Position numbers and translations under genes: made by a program | Notes under the pieces: model-generated | Told to the model about the DNA's origin: nothing | The model's input: the letters and a program-made list of their open reading frames with translations, nothing else | Databases searched by the model: none | Assembly: GCF_018449545.1 (NCBI RefSeq) | Contig: NZ_JAAVUR010000002.1 | Span: 62,001 to 126,000 of the forward strand | From: Granulicella sp. dw_53 | Lineage (GTDB): Bacteria; Acidobacteriota; Terriglobia; Terriglobales; Acidobacteriaceae | Direction: 5' to 3' | DNA length: 64,000 nucleotides | Part shown: in pieces, positions 18,412 to 27,051 of the stretch | Layout of the letters: each line of letters begins with the position of its first letter | Numbering within the stretch: the first letter of the stretch is position 1

Positions 18412-18654
18412 GGTATCAGATTCGTACCTCCGCCGGACCAAAGCAGGTACCGACTCAGGCCCAACTGAGGTCCAGGTTAGGTCCTAAGTCGGTGCCAAAG
18501 CCGATCAGCTCTCGATCAATGCAGCATCCAGAAATGATCAGAGGTTGATACCGAACTGATCCAGCCAAGATCATTCCGGTACCTGATCGGCATTCTTACA
18601 GGATCAGTGCAGTATCCATGTTCTGCTCATTGGATATCCGTTCGAGGCCTAAAG
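18412..18654. repeat. Array of about twenty degenerate direct repeats with 11-bp period
   Basis: A core of the type RGK-A-Y-C-M-R recurs every 11 bp. The A-Y-C or equivalent trinucleotide begins at 18415, 18426, 18437, 18449 (one 12-bp step), 18460, 18471, 18482, 18493, 18504, 18515, 18526, 18537, 18548, 18559, 18570, 18581, 18592, 18603, 18614 and 18636. Units at 18493, 18548 and 18592 are weak, and the unit expected at 18625 is missing. Examples are ggtacc, aggtcc, cgatca, tgatca, tgatcc and ggatca. The units share one helical face. Comparable 11-bp-period arrays are the binding sites of ParR/StbA-like centromere proteins (parC of R1, stbDRs of R388), and iterons are another model. The right end runs into the 3' end of the small minus-strand gene. 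Confidence 0.7.
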
Positions 18655-18887
18655 GAGAGCAGTTCGGCACCGACTCCGAACAGATTCGCGATCCGGGCTA
18701 CGGCCTCCAACGAAAAGTGACTCCATGCCTCTTCGTCGCTGGCGGCCACAAACTTGGCCCAATCCCTGGCCGCGACCGGACCTATTTGTTGATGGAACCT
18801 GAGCATCGGCATTCCAGCCTCCGTCCGTAGCGCCTCCACTCTAGCGATCAGCTTGCGCCGGTATTCCTTGTTGTTCATGGTCGGCAT
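18627..18887 (-). CDS. Small helix-turn-helix-like protein
   Basis: This 86-residue protein has a very good ribosome site (AGGAGG, 5 nt upstream of the ATG at 18887), and its ATG overlaps the preceding stop (TGATG), so it is co-translated with the paralog pair upstream. The sequence is mostly helical (RRKLIARVEALRTEAGMPML, then FSLEAVARIANLFGVGAELLSF). The second half looks like the DNA-recognition end of an XRE-type or stand-alone HTH, though the fold is not certain. Its 3' end lies inside the 11-bp repeat array, making it a candidate binder of that array or a regulator of the operon. A function is not proven by sequence. Confidence 0.55.
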   Translation of the reverse strand: MPTMNNKEYRRKLIARVEALRTEAGMPMLRFHQQIGPVAARDWAKFVAASDEEAWSHFSLEAVARIANLFGVGAELLSFRPRTDIQ

Positions 18888-19339
18888 CAGGACCTCCTCG
18901 CATCGCTTGCCGGCTGTCGTTGATCGCTGTCAGGTTCCGTCTCATCTTCATCATTGTCTTCGAACGAGCCGCTCAGGATATCCTTCGTGGTCGTCCTCCT
19001 CATACCCCGCAGGATGCCGAGCTGCGAGGGCAGGCCCTGCTCCCGGAGTTCCTCTTCTCGATTCCTGACATCGAAGTAGCAGTCATCCGGATCACGAATT
19101 TTCTTCTCCCAGGCCACTCGTTCCCGATTGGCTTTGAGCATGGTCTCCTGCTCAGACTCCTCCAGGGCATCGAGTACCATCATGTTCGTATCCGCCAGGT
19201 ACTCGCGGAAGTACGACTGATAGATGATGAAGTCTTCGTTGTTCAACTCCGGATACTCCGCCAACTTCTCTAAGAAAAGTAGCGCGCCTTCCACGTTTCG
19301 ATTCAGATCCGCCAGATATCCCAGTGCATTGCGATCCAT
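18887..19339 (-). CDS. Hypothetical protein, paralog of the adjacent upstream gene (DPDD-YF family)
   Basis: This protein has about 150 residues from the ATG at 19339, with AAAGG about 11 nt upstream. The frame is open to a TTG at 19426 that overlaps the upstream stop (TTGA), so a coupled longer form is possible. It is helical and acidic, with an Asp/Glu-rich tail. A central block, IRDPDDCYFDVRNREEELRE then QGLPSQ, closely matches YDPDDVYFHVREREVERINQ then GLPPR in the neighbouring gene, showing tandem duplication. I do not recognise the family. It is the middle gene of a three-gene operon (19959 to 18627, minus strand) beside the repeat array, so an accessory role in an integrative element is plausible. 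Confidence 0.5.
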   Translation of the reverse strand: MDRNALGYLADLNRNVEGALLFLEKLAEYPELNNEDFIIYQSYFREYLADTNMMVLDALEESEQETMLKANRERVAWEKKIRDPDDCYFDVRNREEELREQGLPSQLGILRGMRRTTTKDILSGSFEDNDEDETEPDSDQRQPASDARRS

Positions 19340-19422
19340 GTACAACCAAACCTTTCTGCAGCCGCAGGGCTGCGGTGGGAGCCAATGTGTCTGTCGAGTG
19401 AACTGCGGAGATACGCTATTGA

Positions 19423-19959
19423 TCAACTGGACTCATCGGGTTTGGTCGCTTTGGCAGTTCTGTTTCTTATGGATAGCTTTTCATCGAGAAACTCGATGCG
19501 GGGAGGAAGGCCCTGATTGATTCGCTCGACCTCGCGCTCCCGGACATGGAAGTAGACATCGTCCGGATCGTAGAGCTTCTTCTCTTCGACGTGACGTTGA
19601 CTCTGAAAGAGCCATGCCTCGGTATGCTCGATCTCCGACATGGAGTCCAGAAGTTCCCGGCTGGAAGCCGCACGGACGTACTGGATCAACGACTGGTGAT
19701 AAAGAGAAACCTCTCGGTTGAGGCCGAACCGGCTGCTTACTTCCTTCAGAAGATCGACCATCTTCTGGGCGTAGACGTTGAGGGAGTACAGATGCTCATA
19801 GACCGGAAATCGTAAGGGAGGTGTTCCTGTGCCGGCATGGCGCACAGCTTCATGCCATGCGCGTTCGCGCTCCTCAGAGACTTGACTGTTTTGGAAGAAG
19901 CTTTGGAAGGGTTCGTTTGTGTTCGATGCGGACCTGCGGGTATTTTTAGAGACAGCCAT
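19423..19959 (-). CDS. Hypothetical protein, first of the DPDD-YF paralog pair
   Basis: This 178-residue, mostly helical protein has a Ser/Asn-rich N-terminus that is probably flexible. It contains the block YDPDDVYFHVREREVERINQ followed by GLPPR, shared with the next gene downstream, and a preceding helical region (LYHQSLIQYVRAASSRELLD) that aligns with YQSYFREYLADTNMMVLDAL there. The ATG at 19959 is preceded by AAAGG about 8 nt upstream. It is the promoter-proximal gene of the operon. There are no catalytic or membrane features. Function is unknown; the duplicated, interlocked arrangement suggests the two products may form a heteromer. Confidence 0.5.
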   Translation of the reverse strand: MAVSKNTRRSASNTNEPFQSFFQNSQVSEERERAWHEAVRHAGTGTPPLRFPVYEHLYSLNVYAQKMVDLLKEVSSRFGLNREVSLYHQSLIQYVRAASSRELLDSMSEIEHTEAWLFQSQRHVEEKKLYDPDDVYFHVREREVERINQGLPPRIEFLDEKLSIRNRTAKATKPDESS

Positions 19960-20474
19960 TCTGTCGCCTTTCGTTGGAAGGTGATGGGTGGTCAGGGATA
20001 CGTCGGTGCTAGAACACCGGCGTGTCCCGCTAAAATGCTCTGTCCGTGTTACCTCTGTTTCGAAACCAAATCAAGTCATTTCTCTACGCGAGTGCGGCTC
20101 GGACGACGATGAGAAGGTATGAAGTCGTAAAACAGCATTTCCATCGGCGGCAATCCACTGTAGTGGAAACAGTGGAAACCTGACGAATGAATCTACCTGC
20201 CGACCCTAAGTTCCGTTTGCGCTCGTCGCTTACCAGGAATGGGACTCGGCTTGCGATCATCAATTCCGCACTACTGGCCGACACCAACATCAAAAAGGTT
20301 CCATGCACGTTTGGGGTGTCCCGGGTGGCCCTACCGGACCGAATCCGAGGGTTAAACCGCCGCCTAGCTGCTTTCCGCACTGGTTGTGCCAAATGGTCAG
20401 GCACCACCCATCTACCTGCTAGTCAAATATGAAAAAATATCTCGATTGGCAAAGGACGCAACGCCTACCGCTAC
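19960..20474. other. Non-coding stretch
   Basis: About 515 bp between the paralog operon and the TIR-like gene. It presumably contains the promoter of the minus-strand paralog operon. Open frames of 80-107 codons exist on both strands but lack motifs and ribosome sites, and I do not call them. Confidence 0.4.
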
Positions 20475-21761
20475 TCAGCGGAATCCAGGAATGATTGAAA
20501 CTGGACTGTCAAAAACGATGGGTTTATCTGAGAAACCTGAGCGCCAATGTTCGATCGTCGCTGGTAGTTTCGTTCTAGATGCTGGCTCGGTCGTGAAATA
20601 ACGGACCACATCGTCATCGATATACGCCGCCCATAATGATCCTGTACTACTTCTCATGACAATCGCTTCCATAATTGTCGCTAACCCCCTTACCAGACCA
20701 AAAATTGCTTTCCCTTCAAAGATCTCTTTCCATTCGGTCTCTCCCGTACCTCCAAATCGCAACATGAGTGATTCGAAGTGTTGGCCAGTAATCGAATAGA
20801 GCCTCTGTAGATCCAGTTCGTCGAAGAAGCCGAGATCGAAGAGGGGGTCTGCTTCTCGCTCAAATGTATTGGTGAATGACGTACCCATTCCATGCCAGTG
20901 TCTACAGCCTGAGATCTCGGCTACTTCGATTTTCATCGGTTCTGTTTCGTTTCGCCTAAAGTGAATGCGGCATATTTCTGTGGAATGCGAGGCAACAAGC
21001 TTTGCCTCCGCCGTATAGAGGCTTGCGAATTCAGCGAAACCGGCTACTGAACCAAGATGAGCTCCATTGTGAACATCCAGATGGAAGAAGAAGCCTTTGC
21101 TTCCCACCTCCCTGATGAAGAGGCGTCCACCATAGCTGGAAGTCGCATTTCCTGACGTCCAAAAGCCCCACCATCTAGGTTCCCATCTACCCGGCTTGGT
21201 CCAGAGAGCTTCGAGTGGATCGAGGGACATGCGGAGCGCTTGATCCAGTTGACGAGTCAAAGTCTCTTTAACTTCGCTCTTTTTCTCCTTTGAGCCAGAA
21301 CTTAAGGTAAAGGTGAGAACTCGTCGTCCGCGCAAATCGAAAGGCAAATCATTCGGCGAGCCAAAGGCAACATTTTGAATCAAGATGATGCGATCCCATC
21401 CGATATGGGTGATAGCAAAACCCAGCTCAACAAGTACATTCGGATTTGGTGATCGCTTGACTTGTCTATTGGGACGAGAAATTTCAAATCCGAAGGCGCT
21501 TACGACAGGTCGTACATTTATGAGGGTGATGTCGGCTACAAAGATGTCGGACGATGCGATCTTGTGAAAAATAGAGTCAACAATTGAAGGAGTGCCGGAT
21601 AAGCCGCTCGTATCTCGATCCAACACTGGGGACAAATCCGTTTTTGAGTCTCTTCCAATTTTTTTAAGCGCTCTTTCCAAACTATCTTGGATAAAGTTGC
21701 GGCAAAAACGCGAATCGATATCTGATTGCCATGAGTAGAAAACCGTTCGTTTGATTGGCAT
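20475..21761 (-). CDS. TIR-like nucleotide-hydrolase domain protein, putative defence effector
   Basis: This 428-residue protein has an N-terminal domain of about 1-150 that resembles TIR-like or nucleoside-deoxyribosyltransferase-like folds of bacterial immune proteins: TVFYSWQSDIDSRFCRNFI, LDRDTSGLSGTPSIVDSIF, the strand SDIFVADIT and, most tellingly, NPNVLVELGFA with Glu112 at the position of the catalytic glutamate, followed by RIILIQN. Such domains cleave NAD or related nucleotides in several antiphage systems. The C-terminal 270 residues form an unknown domain rich in aromatics and may sense a trigger. The gene is divergently arranged with a RES-family gene 103 bp away, so the two share a promoter region. 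Enzymatic activity is inferred. Confidence 0.6.
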   Translation of the reverse strand: MPIKRTVFYSWQSDIDSRFCRNFIQDSLERALKKIGRDSKTDLSPVLDRDTSGLSGTPSIVDSIFHKIASSDIFVADITLINVRPVVSAFGFEISRPNRQVKRSPNPNVLVELGFAITHIGWDRIILIQNVAFGSPNDLPFDLRGRRVLTFTLSSGSKEKKSEVKETLTRQLDQALRMSLDPLEALWTKPGRWEPRWWGFWTSGNATSSYGGRLFIREVGSKGFFFHLDVHNGAHLGSVAGFAEFASLYTAEAKLVASHSTEICRIHFRRNETEPMKIEVAEISGCRHWHGMGTSFTNTFEREADPLFDLGFFDELDLQRLYSITGQHFESLMLRFGGTGETEWKEIFEGKAIFGLVRGLATIMEAIVMRSSTGSLWAAYIDDDVVRYFTTEPASRTKLPATIEHWRSGFSDKPIVFDSPVSIIPGFR

Positions 21762-21864
21762 GGAATGTTCGTGGAGGCCTTTCGGTGCCTATGCGACGCT
21801 TTTATATGAGGTCGTTTGCTAAAGCAAACTCATCTGATTGACGAGATTATGTGCAGATTAGACT

Positions 21865-23001
21865 ATGACAATGAAAGCTTCAGAATACTTTTGCTGCGAA
21901 GCGTGCTTCGAACATGCCTGGTTACGGGGCTTGGCGAAAGAAAAGAGCGAATCACAAGGGCGATGCTTCTACTGTGATACTGTGTCCGCCTTGACGCCCA
22001 TCGATGCTTTCCGTACCGGCTTCACAAATCTTCTTGGCGATTACATTCCGGTTGAGGGTGCAAATGGTGGGCGAGACTCCTATTTCCCATCTGTTCCTAT
22101 GGTCGAGGCCGTTCAACGTGATTGGAAGGTGTTTTCCAACCGCTGCCTTCCAGAACGAATCGAATATTTTCTCCCTTCGCTTTTCAACGGTGATCGTGAT
22201 TCGCCAGCAAGAGACTTCCAAGCTCCTGTAGTTCCATTCCACCGGAATGCGATGAGTACAGCCTTCGGCAAATGGTTTCAATTCTGGATGATTGATCCGA
22301 CAGCATTTTCCAAACGTATAGACCCCGATGAGCCGTTGGACATTGATACGATTGCAACTCTTCCAAATCAACAGGCTCAACATCTCAAATATTTTGTCCG
22401 CACTCTATCTCCAGCGCAGCAACTATGGCGGGCTCGCGGTGATTATGCCGGAACCTCAGAATGGGACTGCCAGCCGTTGCCACGCCATCAAATGGGACAT
22501 AACCCAAAATGCCCAGCGAGTCGCCTGAACCGTAGTGGCGAAGCTGTTCTTTATGCTGCTGAAGCTGAGAAAACAGCTATCGCGGAGATCCGGCCGGGAC
22601 GAGGTTTTATATGCACTACCTGCGAGCTGACCACAAAAAGACCGTTAGAGGTGCTCGATCTAGCATCACCGCTCGCCGAACTCAATCCGTTTACACACGA
22701 GCATTTATCGTGGCACCTGGATCTACAGAGAGTGGCAAGAAACGTCAGCGCTCACATTGCGCAGCCGATCAGCAGAGGCGAAGATTCTGTTGTGTACAAC
22801 AAAACACAATATCTCGCGAAGCTAGTTAGAACAATGAAACTTGACGGTATTCGTTTCTCAAGTTCGCTTGATACGCCGAGCGGAGTCAACCTCGCATTAT
22901 TCGATCCCTCAGCCGTTGAATACTCTAATGCGCGTCTTGTAACGATTACAAACACACAGATCTCCTATGAGATTAAGCAACCGAGTAGTTTGAATAAGTG
23001 A
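21865..23001 (+). CDS. HEPN/RES-type protein (RES-domain NAD-targeting toxin family)
   Basis: This is a 378-residue protein. The N-terminus has a likely zinc knuckle (C10/C11-x2-C14 and C34-x2-C37), then a helical region like the domain that precedes RES in fused proteins. The C-terminal half is RES-like: LWRARGDYAG (Arg189), SRLNRSGEAVLYAAEA, AIAEIRPG (Glu241) and LDGIRFSSS, covering the Arg, Glu and Ser elements after which RES is named. RES toxins such as MbcT/Xre-RES degrade or transfer NAD-derived groups. No Xre antitoxin gene is adjacent; the neighbour is the divergent TIR-like gene. The stop is 7 bp from the convergent DUF2971 gene, with a shared hairpin. Confidence 0.75.
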   Translation: MTMKASEYFCCEACFEHAWLRGLAKEKSESQGRCFYCDTVSALTPIDAFRTGFTNLLGDYIPVEGANGGRDSYFPSVPMVEAVQRDWKVFSNRCLPERIEYFLPSLFNGDRDSPARDFQAPVVPFHRNAMSTAFGKWFQFWMIDPTAFSKRIDPDEPLDIDTIATLPNQQAQHLKYFVRTLSPAQQLWRARGDYAGTSEWDCQPLPRHQMGHNPKCPASRLNRSGEAVLYAAEAEKTAIAEIRPGRGFICTTCELTTKRPLEVLDLASPLAELNPFTHEHLSWHLDLQRVARNVSAHIAQPISRGEDSVVYNKTQYLAKLVRTMKLDGIRFSSSLDTPSGVNLALFDPSAVEYSNARLVTITNTQISYEIKQPSSLNK

Positions 23002-23002
23002 C

Positions 23003-23030
23003 GATCCCTTACCAATTCCGGTATGGGATC
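23003..23030. terminator. Hairpin between convergent RES and DUF2971 genes
   Basis: The 11-bp arms GATCCCTTACC (23003-23013) and GGTATGGGATC (23020-23030) pair with one mismatch around a 6-nt loop. They cover the intergenic gap and the last codons of the DUF2971 gene. There is no T-tract, so a bidirectional terminator role is likely but not certain. Confidence 0.5.
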
Positions 23031-23890
23031 TGCGAGGAGCGCACAGCCACCCCATGCAGATTTTCTGACTCGATAAATGCCCGCATCGAATAAGCCGAAA
23101 GCTCCTTCTCTGGAGTCGGGCCAACAATAATCTCTTTTATGAAGGAATTTTCCATGCTTGTCCCTGTAAAAGAAAGATATGTTGCCGGAACCAGGAATGA
23201 TTTGCCCAAGCGGCACACCACAGGTAGCGGATCGTGGATGAAGACAGAATTTGCGGACATGCGTATACGCCATTCGCGCTCATTCTTAAACGCGATATGT
23301 TTGTAAAACGGTCTTGCTGATACCAACAGGCGTTCCGCCGCGACTGATCGAACGACCTCGCCATTTATTACATCGATGTAATTGCAAGCGGAGGTAATGA
23401 ACTCATCAAAGCTCGAGCCTTCGTTCTCTCCGAGATAAATCATCCTGCCTAGCATTAAGAATCGTGCCCGGTCATGTCGATCCCCTTTCGCCAGGTCGAG
23501 AGCCTCTCTTAAAGCCTGTGTATCAAACCCAATGCATACGCCTTGGCTTGGAGGCGTGTATCCCCTCCATTGGCTGAGATCGTCGGCGTTCTCGGAAAGA
23601 GAAATAACATAAACAGGATCATGCTCATCGTTCTCTAAATGATTGAGCAGCCATTTCAGCGCGGGTTTGGTATCTGCGTCGGCACGTCGCAAGCGTGTCT
23701 TCAATCGATCAGTGATAGTGGTCGTGAGATGCGTCAGCTCTTTGGTGTCATTTAGAAATCGAGTATCGCTTGCCAGCAGCGATCGGCTGCCCACGATTTT
23801 CATCAGTGACTCAATAGATGTGTAGTGATATAGGGCACTGGGAGCCTCTTGATCGAGGTGATCCCAAAATCCTCTAGGCGGCTTTCTCAT
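23009..23890 (-). CDS. DUF2971 family protein
   Basis: This 293-residue protein has typical DUF2971 landmarks: LYHYTSIESLMKIV near the start, SLLASDTRFLNDTKEL, the block VYVISLSENADDLSQWRGY, VCIGFDTQ, and a downstream FKNEREWRI. The family is common in defence islands, and the N-terminal HYT and late E-x-E-W pattern has been compared with ADP-ribosyltransferase-like folds; an activity here is inference. It starts at ATG 23890, 30 bp after the stop of the zinc-ribbon gene on the same strand, so the two form an operon. It converges with the RES gene. Confidence 0.75.
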   Translation of the reverse strand: MRKPPRGFWDHLDQEAPSALYHYTSIESLMKIVGSRSLLASDTRFLNDTKELTHLTTTITDRLKTRLRRADADTKPALKWLLNHLENDEHDPVYVISLSENADDLSQWRGYTPPSQGVCIGFDTQALREALDLAKGDRHDRARFLMLGRMIYLGENEGSSFDEFITSACNYIDVINGEVVRSVAAERLLVSARPFYKHIAFKNEREWRIRMSANSVFIHDPLPVVCRLGKSFLVPATYLSFTGTSMENSFIKEIIVGPTPEKELSAYSMRAFIESENLHGVAVRSSQIPYRNW

Positions 23891-23920
23891 GGGGTCCGTT
23901 CTTTATCTTGACTGACATAC

Positions 23921-25147
23921 TTATGTTACTGGGCTCGGTTCGAGTTCTTTCAGAAGAGTTCCGCTGAGCGTCTTGAAGCCGGGAAGCCCAGTACCCAGCA
24001 CCCGATTGAACAGAACAGTAAGCAGGATTGGCTCTTCATTCGTCCAATCGTCGAGAAGAGGATAGATTGTCCACTGCTCACTCAGAGCACGATCCACGCG
24101 TGATATTAAATTGCCGGGAATAGTGTTTAGGGCGCGACGACTGTTGACGTCACGCGTGACAGAATAGGCAGCAGCCTTCTCCGTCACTATCTGGATATGG
24201 CGTCGAACTTGGGGAATCGAGTAGTGCTCCAAGGCATAACGTAGGGCTTCCTCGGTCTTCGCTCCTTTTCGGTAATCAGGAAGTCGGTATTTTGTCACCG
24301 CTTGCAGAAGAAACCGGGAGACATCATCGACAGCCAGCATCCACCAGAGAGCTTTGACGCTCTGGCGATAAGACAGGTATTCTTCACGAGAATCGATCAT
24401 CGCGCCAAGGCGTGTCATGAGTTGTGGAAATGTCACGCCATTCACATCTCTAGCGAATTTCCATCTGATTCGATGTGGATTTGCGCTCCAGCCACCTTCG
24501 TCCTTGATTTCAATCGCTGACAGCGGGGTGTGCCGCGAGATTTGAAGTATTCCTGTGTCAGAGAGTTGTTTCAACAATTCACCGGAAAGTTTGTCCGTCG
24601 GACAGAGATGCAGGTTTGCGCTGTCACCAAACTCTCCGGTTTCACATGCGTGATCTGATGCCAGCAGGATGGCATACACGAGTATGGCCGCTGTGTATCC
24701 GATTGAGCCGTAGTCGTAAGGGATGTCTTTGCCGCTTAACTTTTCAAGAACAGCAATCTTCGCAGAGCGGATCGCGAGTTCTTGTTCCTGGCGTTCACGC
24801 TCTACTTCCTCTGCCCGTCGTCTCCTGCATTCAAAACAAATGTAATCGCCATAATTTTTCGCGACGAAGTCGGAACGTGAAGTCAGTTCTTTGTGTGCCG
24901 CGCATTTTATGCATGATATTGACTCGTCGAAGGAGGTCGACGTTGCACGGACGATAGAGGTGATGTCCTTCCGTTTCACGCCATGAGACGTGACGACCTG
25001 ATCTACCGATTGATCCCAGATCCACCGGTTACCATCATAGTGTCCTCTCCAATAGTCGATCGCCACCTGACGACTTGGTTCTTCACTACCGGATACAAAA
25101 CGTAAGATCGGCCTTTTCTGCTCCAGCATTTCTCTTCCGAACCTCAC
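23921..25147 (-). CDS. Unknown zinc-ribbon protein upstream of DUF2971
   Basis: This protein has about 408 residues, or 402 if started at the second Met. The N-terminal third contains a zinc ribbon (C79-x2-C82 and C104-x2-C107) followed by a short charged coiled coil (about 108-130, RRRRAEEVERERQEQE). The remainder is a helical globular domain without motifs I recognise, having several Trp residues and a pattern compatible with a winged or helical bundle. It precedes DUF2971 by 30 bp on the same strand. The region to 25353 holds divergent promoters for this operon and the + strand nuclease-like gene. It could be a sensor or antitoxin-like partner of DUF2971; that is conjecture from order. Confidence 0.5.
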   Translation of the reverse strand: MRFGREMLEQKRPILRFVSGSEEPSRQVAIDYWRGHYDGNRWIWDQSVDQVVTSHGVKRKDITSIVRATSTSFDESISCIKCAAHKELTSRSDFVAKNYGDYICFECRRRRAEEVERERQEQELAIRSAKIAVLEKLSGKDIPYDYGSIGYTAAILVYAILLASDHACETGEFGDSANLHLCPTDKLSGELLKQLSDTGILQISRHTPLSAIEIKDEGGWSANPHRIRWKFARDVNGVTFPQLMTRLGAMIDSREEYLSYRQSVKALWWMLAVDDVSRFLLQAVTKYRLPDYRKGAKTEEALRYALEHYSIPQVRRHIQIVTEKAAAYSVTRDVNSRRALNTIPGNLISRVDRALSEQWTIYPLLDDWTNEEPILLTVLFNRVLGTGLPGFKTLSGTLLKELEPSPVT

Positions 25148-25353
25148 ACAGATGATTCACTGATCATGCCATGAGCGAGAGTGTGGAAAAGATGGACGTT
25201 GGGTTTATCGGATCTGTCCCGAAAAGTATCTACAGACGCGTGACGGCTATACTCCGCAATGGATTCAGAACCTATTGCTCCCGCGCCAAATCATAGGTGC
25301 TCCATTACCCGTGCGTTCCTATGGGGCATCGGGTTCGGTGAAGGCAGATCTTC

Positions 25354-27051
25354 GTGACTCTTCCGGAATGGAGAACCTGGGTCTATTGGTCAGAGATTTC
25401 GGACAGTAAAAAAATTACTGTTGACGAGTTCAGGCAAGCCATTAGCCAATATCCGCGCAGCGCATGGCTAATCGCGTGCGCACGCCTCAGCATTCTTTTT
25501 AAATATGGGCCGGAAGCAAATACAGTTGCGTCGAGAGAACTCACTGCAAAATGGGCACCAGCAATGTTTCCTCCCGTACTCCTACCGCGGGTGATGAAGG
25601 AATCGAATCAAGATCGCCCTATCTTCTTTCAGGGGCAGCTACGCTACCTGGCTTCACAAGTCATGCGACTCAACCCGGCTCATGAGGAAGATGGAAAGAG
25701 CATCCCTGACATTATCCTGGGCGGAATACTTCTCGCAGCCGGTGAGTTACTCTACGAGCCGCCTCCGAATAACCTGACGAACGATCTGGATAAACTAGCG
25801 AACTATATCGCCGATTTCTTACCCACATATGAAATCGACTCTCACACAGATCCAATCATGCTGTTTTTGAGGTTCTATATATTTCTGAATATCATCATCC
25901 CCACCCTTCCAGAGCACATCAAGAAGCAAGCAGCAGTCGAGGAACTTTGGGAGAAAGAGTTTCATTTCCCGCTGAAACGATACTGGCAGCTCGTCTATGC
26001 TTGCACCATTCACGCGATGGCAGAACGTGCCGATCTTCCCGCGGATACCCCACCTCCGGATGGCGGCATACCAATCTCGTGGTTTCAAAACACAAATCTT
26101 ACGCCTGAGCAGATAAGCGCGGTCTTTGACACCATTTCTTTTCAGCTCAGTGATCTTCCTGACAAGAAAAAGGTCCATGGTTTCGCTGATTTCGAATATT
26201 TGAAAGACCATCCGTATTTCCACACGAACGATAAGGTCTATGCTATCGACTATGAGTTTGCCGTTGCAAAACTAGAGAGCGGAGCCTTGTGGCGGGTTGC
26301 AATGGCTATGCCTAAGAACAAAAGGGAGACCTATTTCGGATTTTGGGGAGAGGTATTCGACCGCTATGTTCACTGGATCTTCGAAACCTACACCGATAAA
26401 GAAAAGAATAAGTTCTATCCGTCACCGATGTATCTGAACGGGAAGGATAGCCGCCCAATTTGTGACGGAATAGTCATGTGCGGGTCGACAGCCGTATTAA
26501 TCGAATCGAAGCTTGGGACCTGCGCCGCCGAAGTTCGCTATTCAGGCGAATATCAAAAGTTTCGCGAATATCTGGAAAGGAGTCTGGTCACAGGAAGCGA
26601 CCGCGCAATCGGTGTCAAACAGCTTTTGGCAACCATTATGAATCTGACGCAGCGCAATAAAGCTTTTCTGCCAGATTATCTACGTGGTGTGCGGAAGATA
26701 ATCCCCGTCATTATCACCAAAGACGAAATCGGATCGAGCTGGGTAACGAATGCTTACCTCAATACCCGATTTCAAGAGCAGCTTAACCGAAAAGCCTGCA
26801 AGCCGGTAAAGATTACACCATTGGTAAGTATGAATGTGTCGACTCTTGAAAGGATGATCACGGCTCTATCGGAAATGGAGTTCTCCGACATACTGGAGGA
26901 TCGGATTGAGAATGACACTTTATTAACTGGTCCATTCGACGCCGCGAGTTCCTATGTCCGCCACGGCATGCCGGGCAAGCTATATAAACATCTCGAAATA
27001 CTCCATGAACTGTCGGAAACGATGGGAGCTGACCTTGGAATGGTTGAATGA
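25354..27051 (+). CDS. Putative PD-(D/E)XK nuclease-like protein of unknown family
   Basis: This 565-residue protein starts with GTG at 25354, with a weak aagg upstream and no nearby ATG in frame. The N-terminal 270 residues are helical and carry a hydrophobic patch (IMLFLRFYIFLNIIIP) that may be a buried helix. The C-terminal half shows a restriction-endonuclease-like core: a helix with Glu334 (FGFWGEVFDRYVHWIFE), then R-P-I-C-D371-G-I-V-M and VLIESKLG (Glu384, Lys386), fitting E...D-x(n)-ExK. I do not know a named family with this layout. It sits alone on the + strand between two defence-type operons. DNA cleavage in phage defence is inferred. Confidence 0.55.
   Translation: MTLPEWRTWVYWSEISDSKKITVDEFRQAISQYPRSAWLIACARLSILFKYGPEANTVASRELTAKWAPAMFPPVLLPRVMKESNQDRPIFFQGQLRYLASQVMRLNPAHEEDGKSIPDIILGGILLAAGELLYEPPPNNLTNDLDKLANYIADFLPTYEIDSHTDPIMLFLRFYIFLNIIIPTLPEHIKKQAAVEELWEKEFHFPLKRYWQLVYACTIHAMAERADLPADTPPPDGGIPISWFQNTNLTPEQISAVFDTISFQLSDLPDKKKVHGFADFEYLKDHPYFHTNDKVYAIDYEFAVAKLESGALWRVAMAMPKNKRETYFGFWGEVFDRYVHWIFETYTDKEKNKFYPSPMYLNGKDSRPICDGIVMCGSTAVLIESKLGTCAAEVRYSGEYQKFREYLERSLVTGSDRAIGVKQLLATIMNLTQRNKAFLPDYLRGVRKIIPVIITKDEIGSSWVTNAYLNTRFQEQLNRKACKPVKITPLVSMNVSTLERMITALSEMEFSDILEDRIENDTLLTGPFDAASSYVRHGMPGKLYKHLEILHELSETMGADLGMVE

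Noticed and set aside
18412..18654. CRISPR array
   Set aside because: The units are 11 bp apart and degenerate, with no long identical repeats or spacers and no cas genes nearby.
20084..20432. Frames of 81-107 codons on both strands
   Set aside because: No recognisable domain or start signal, and they overlap each other.
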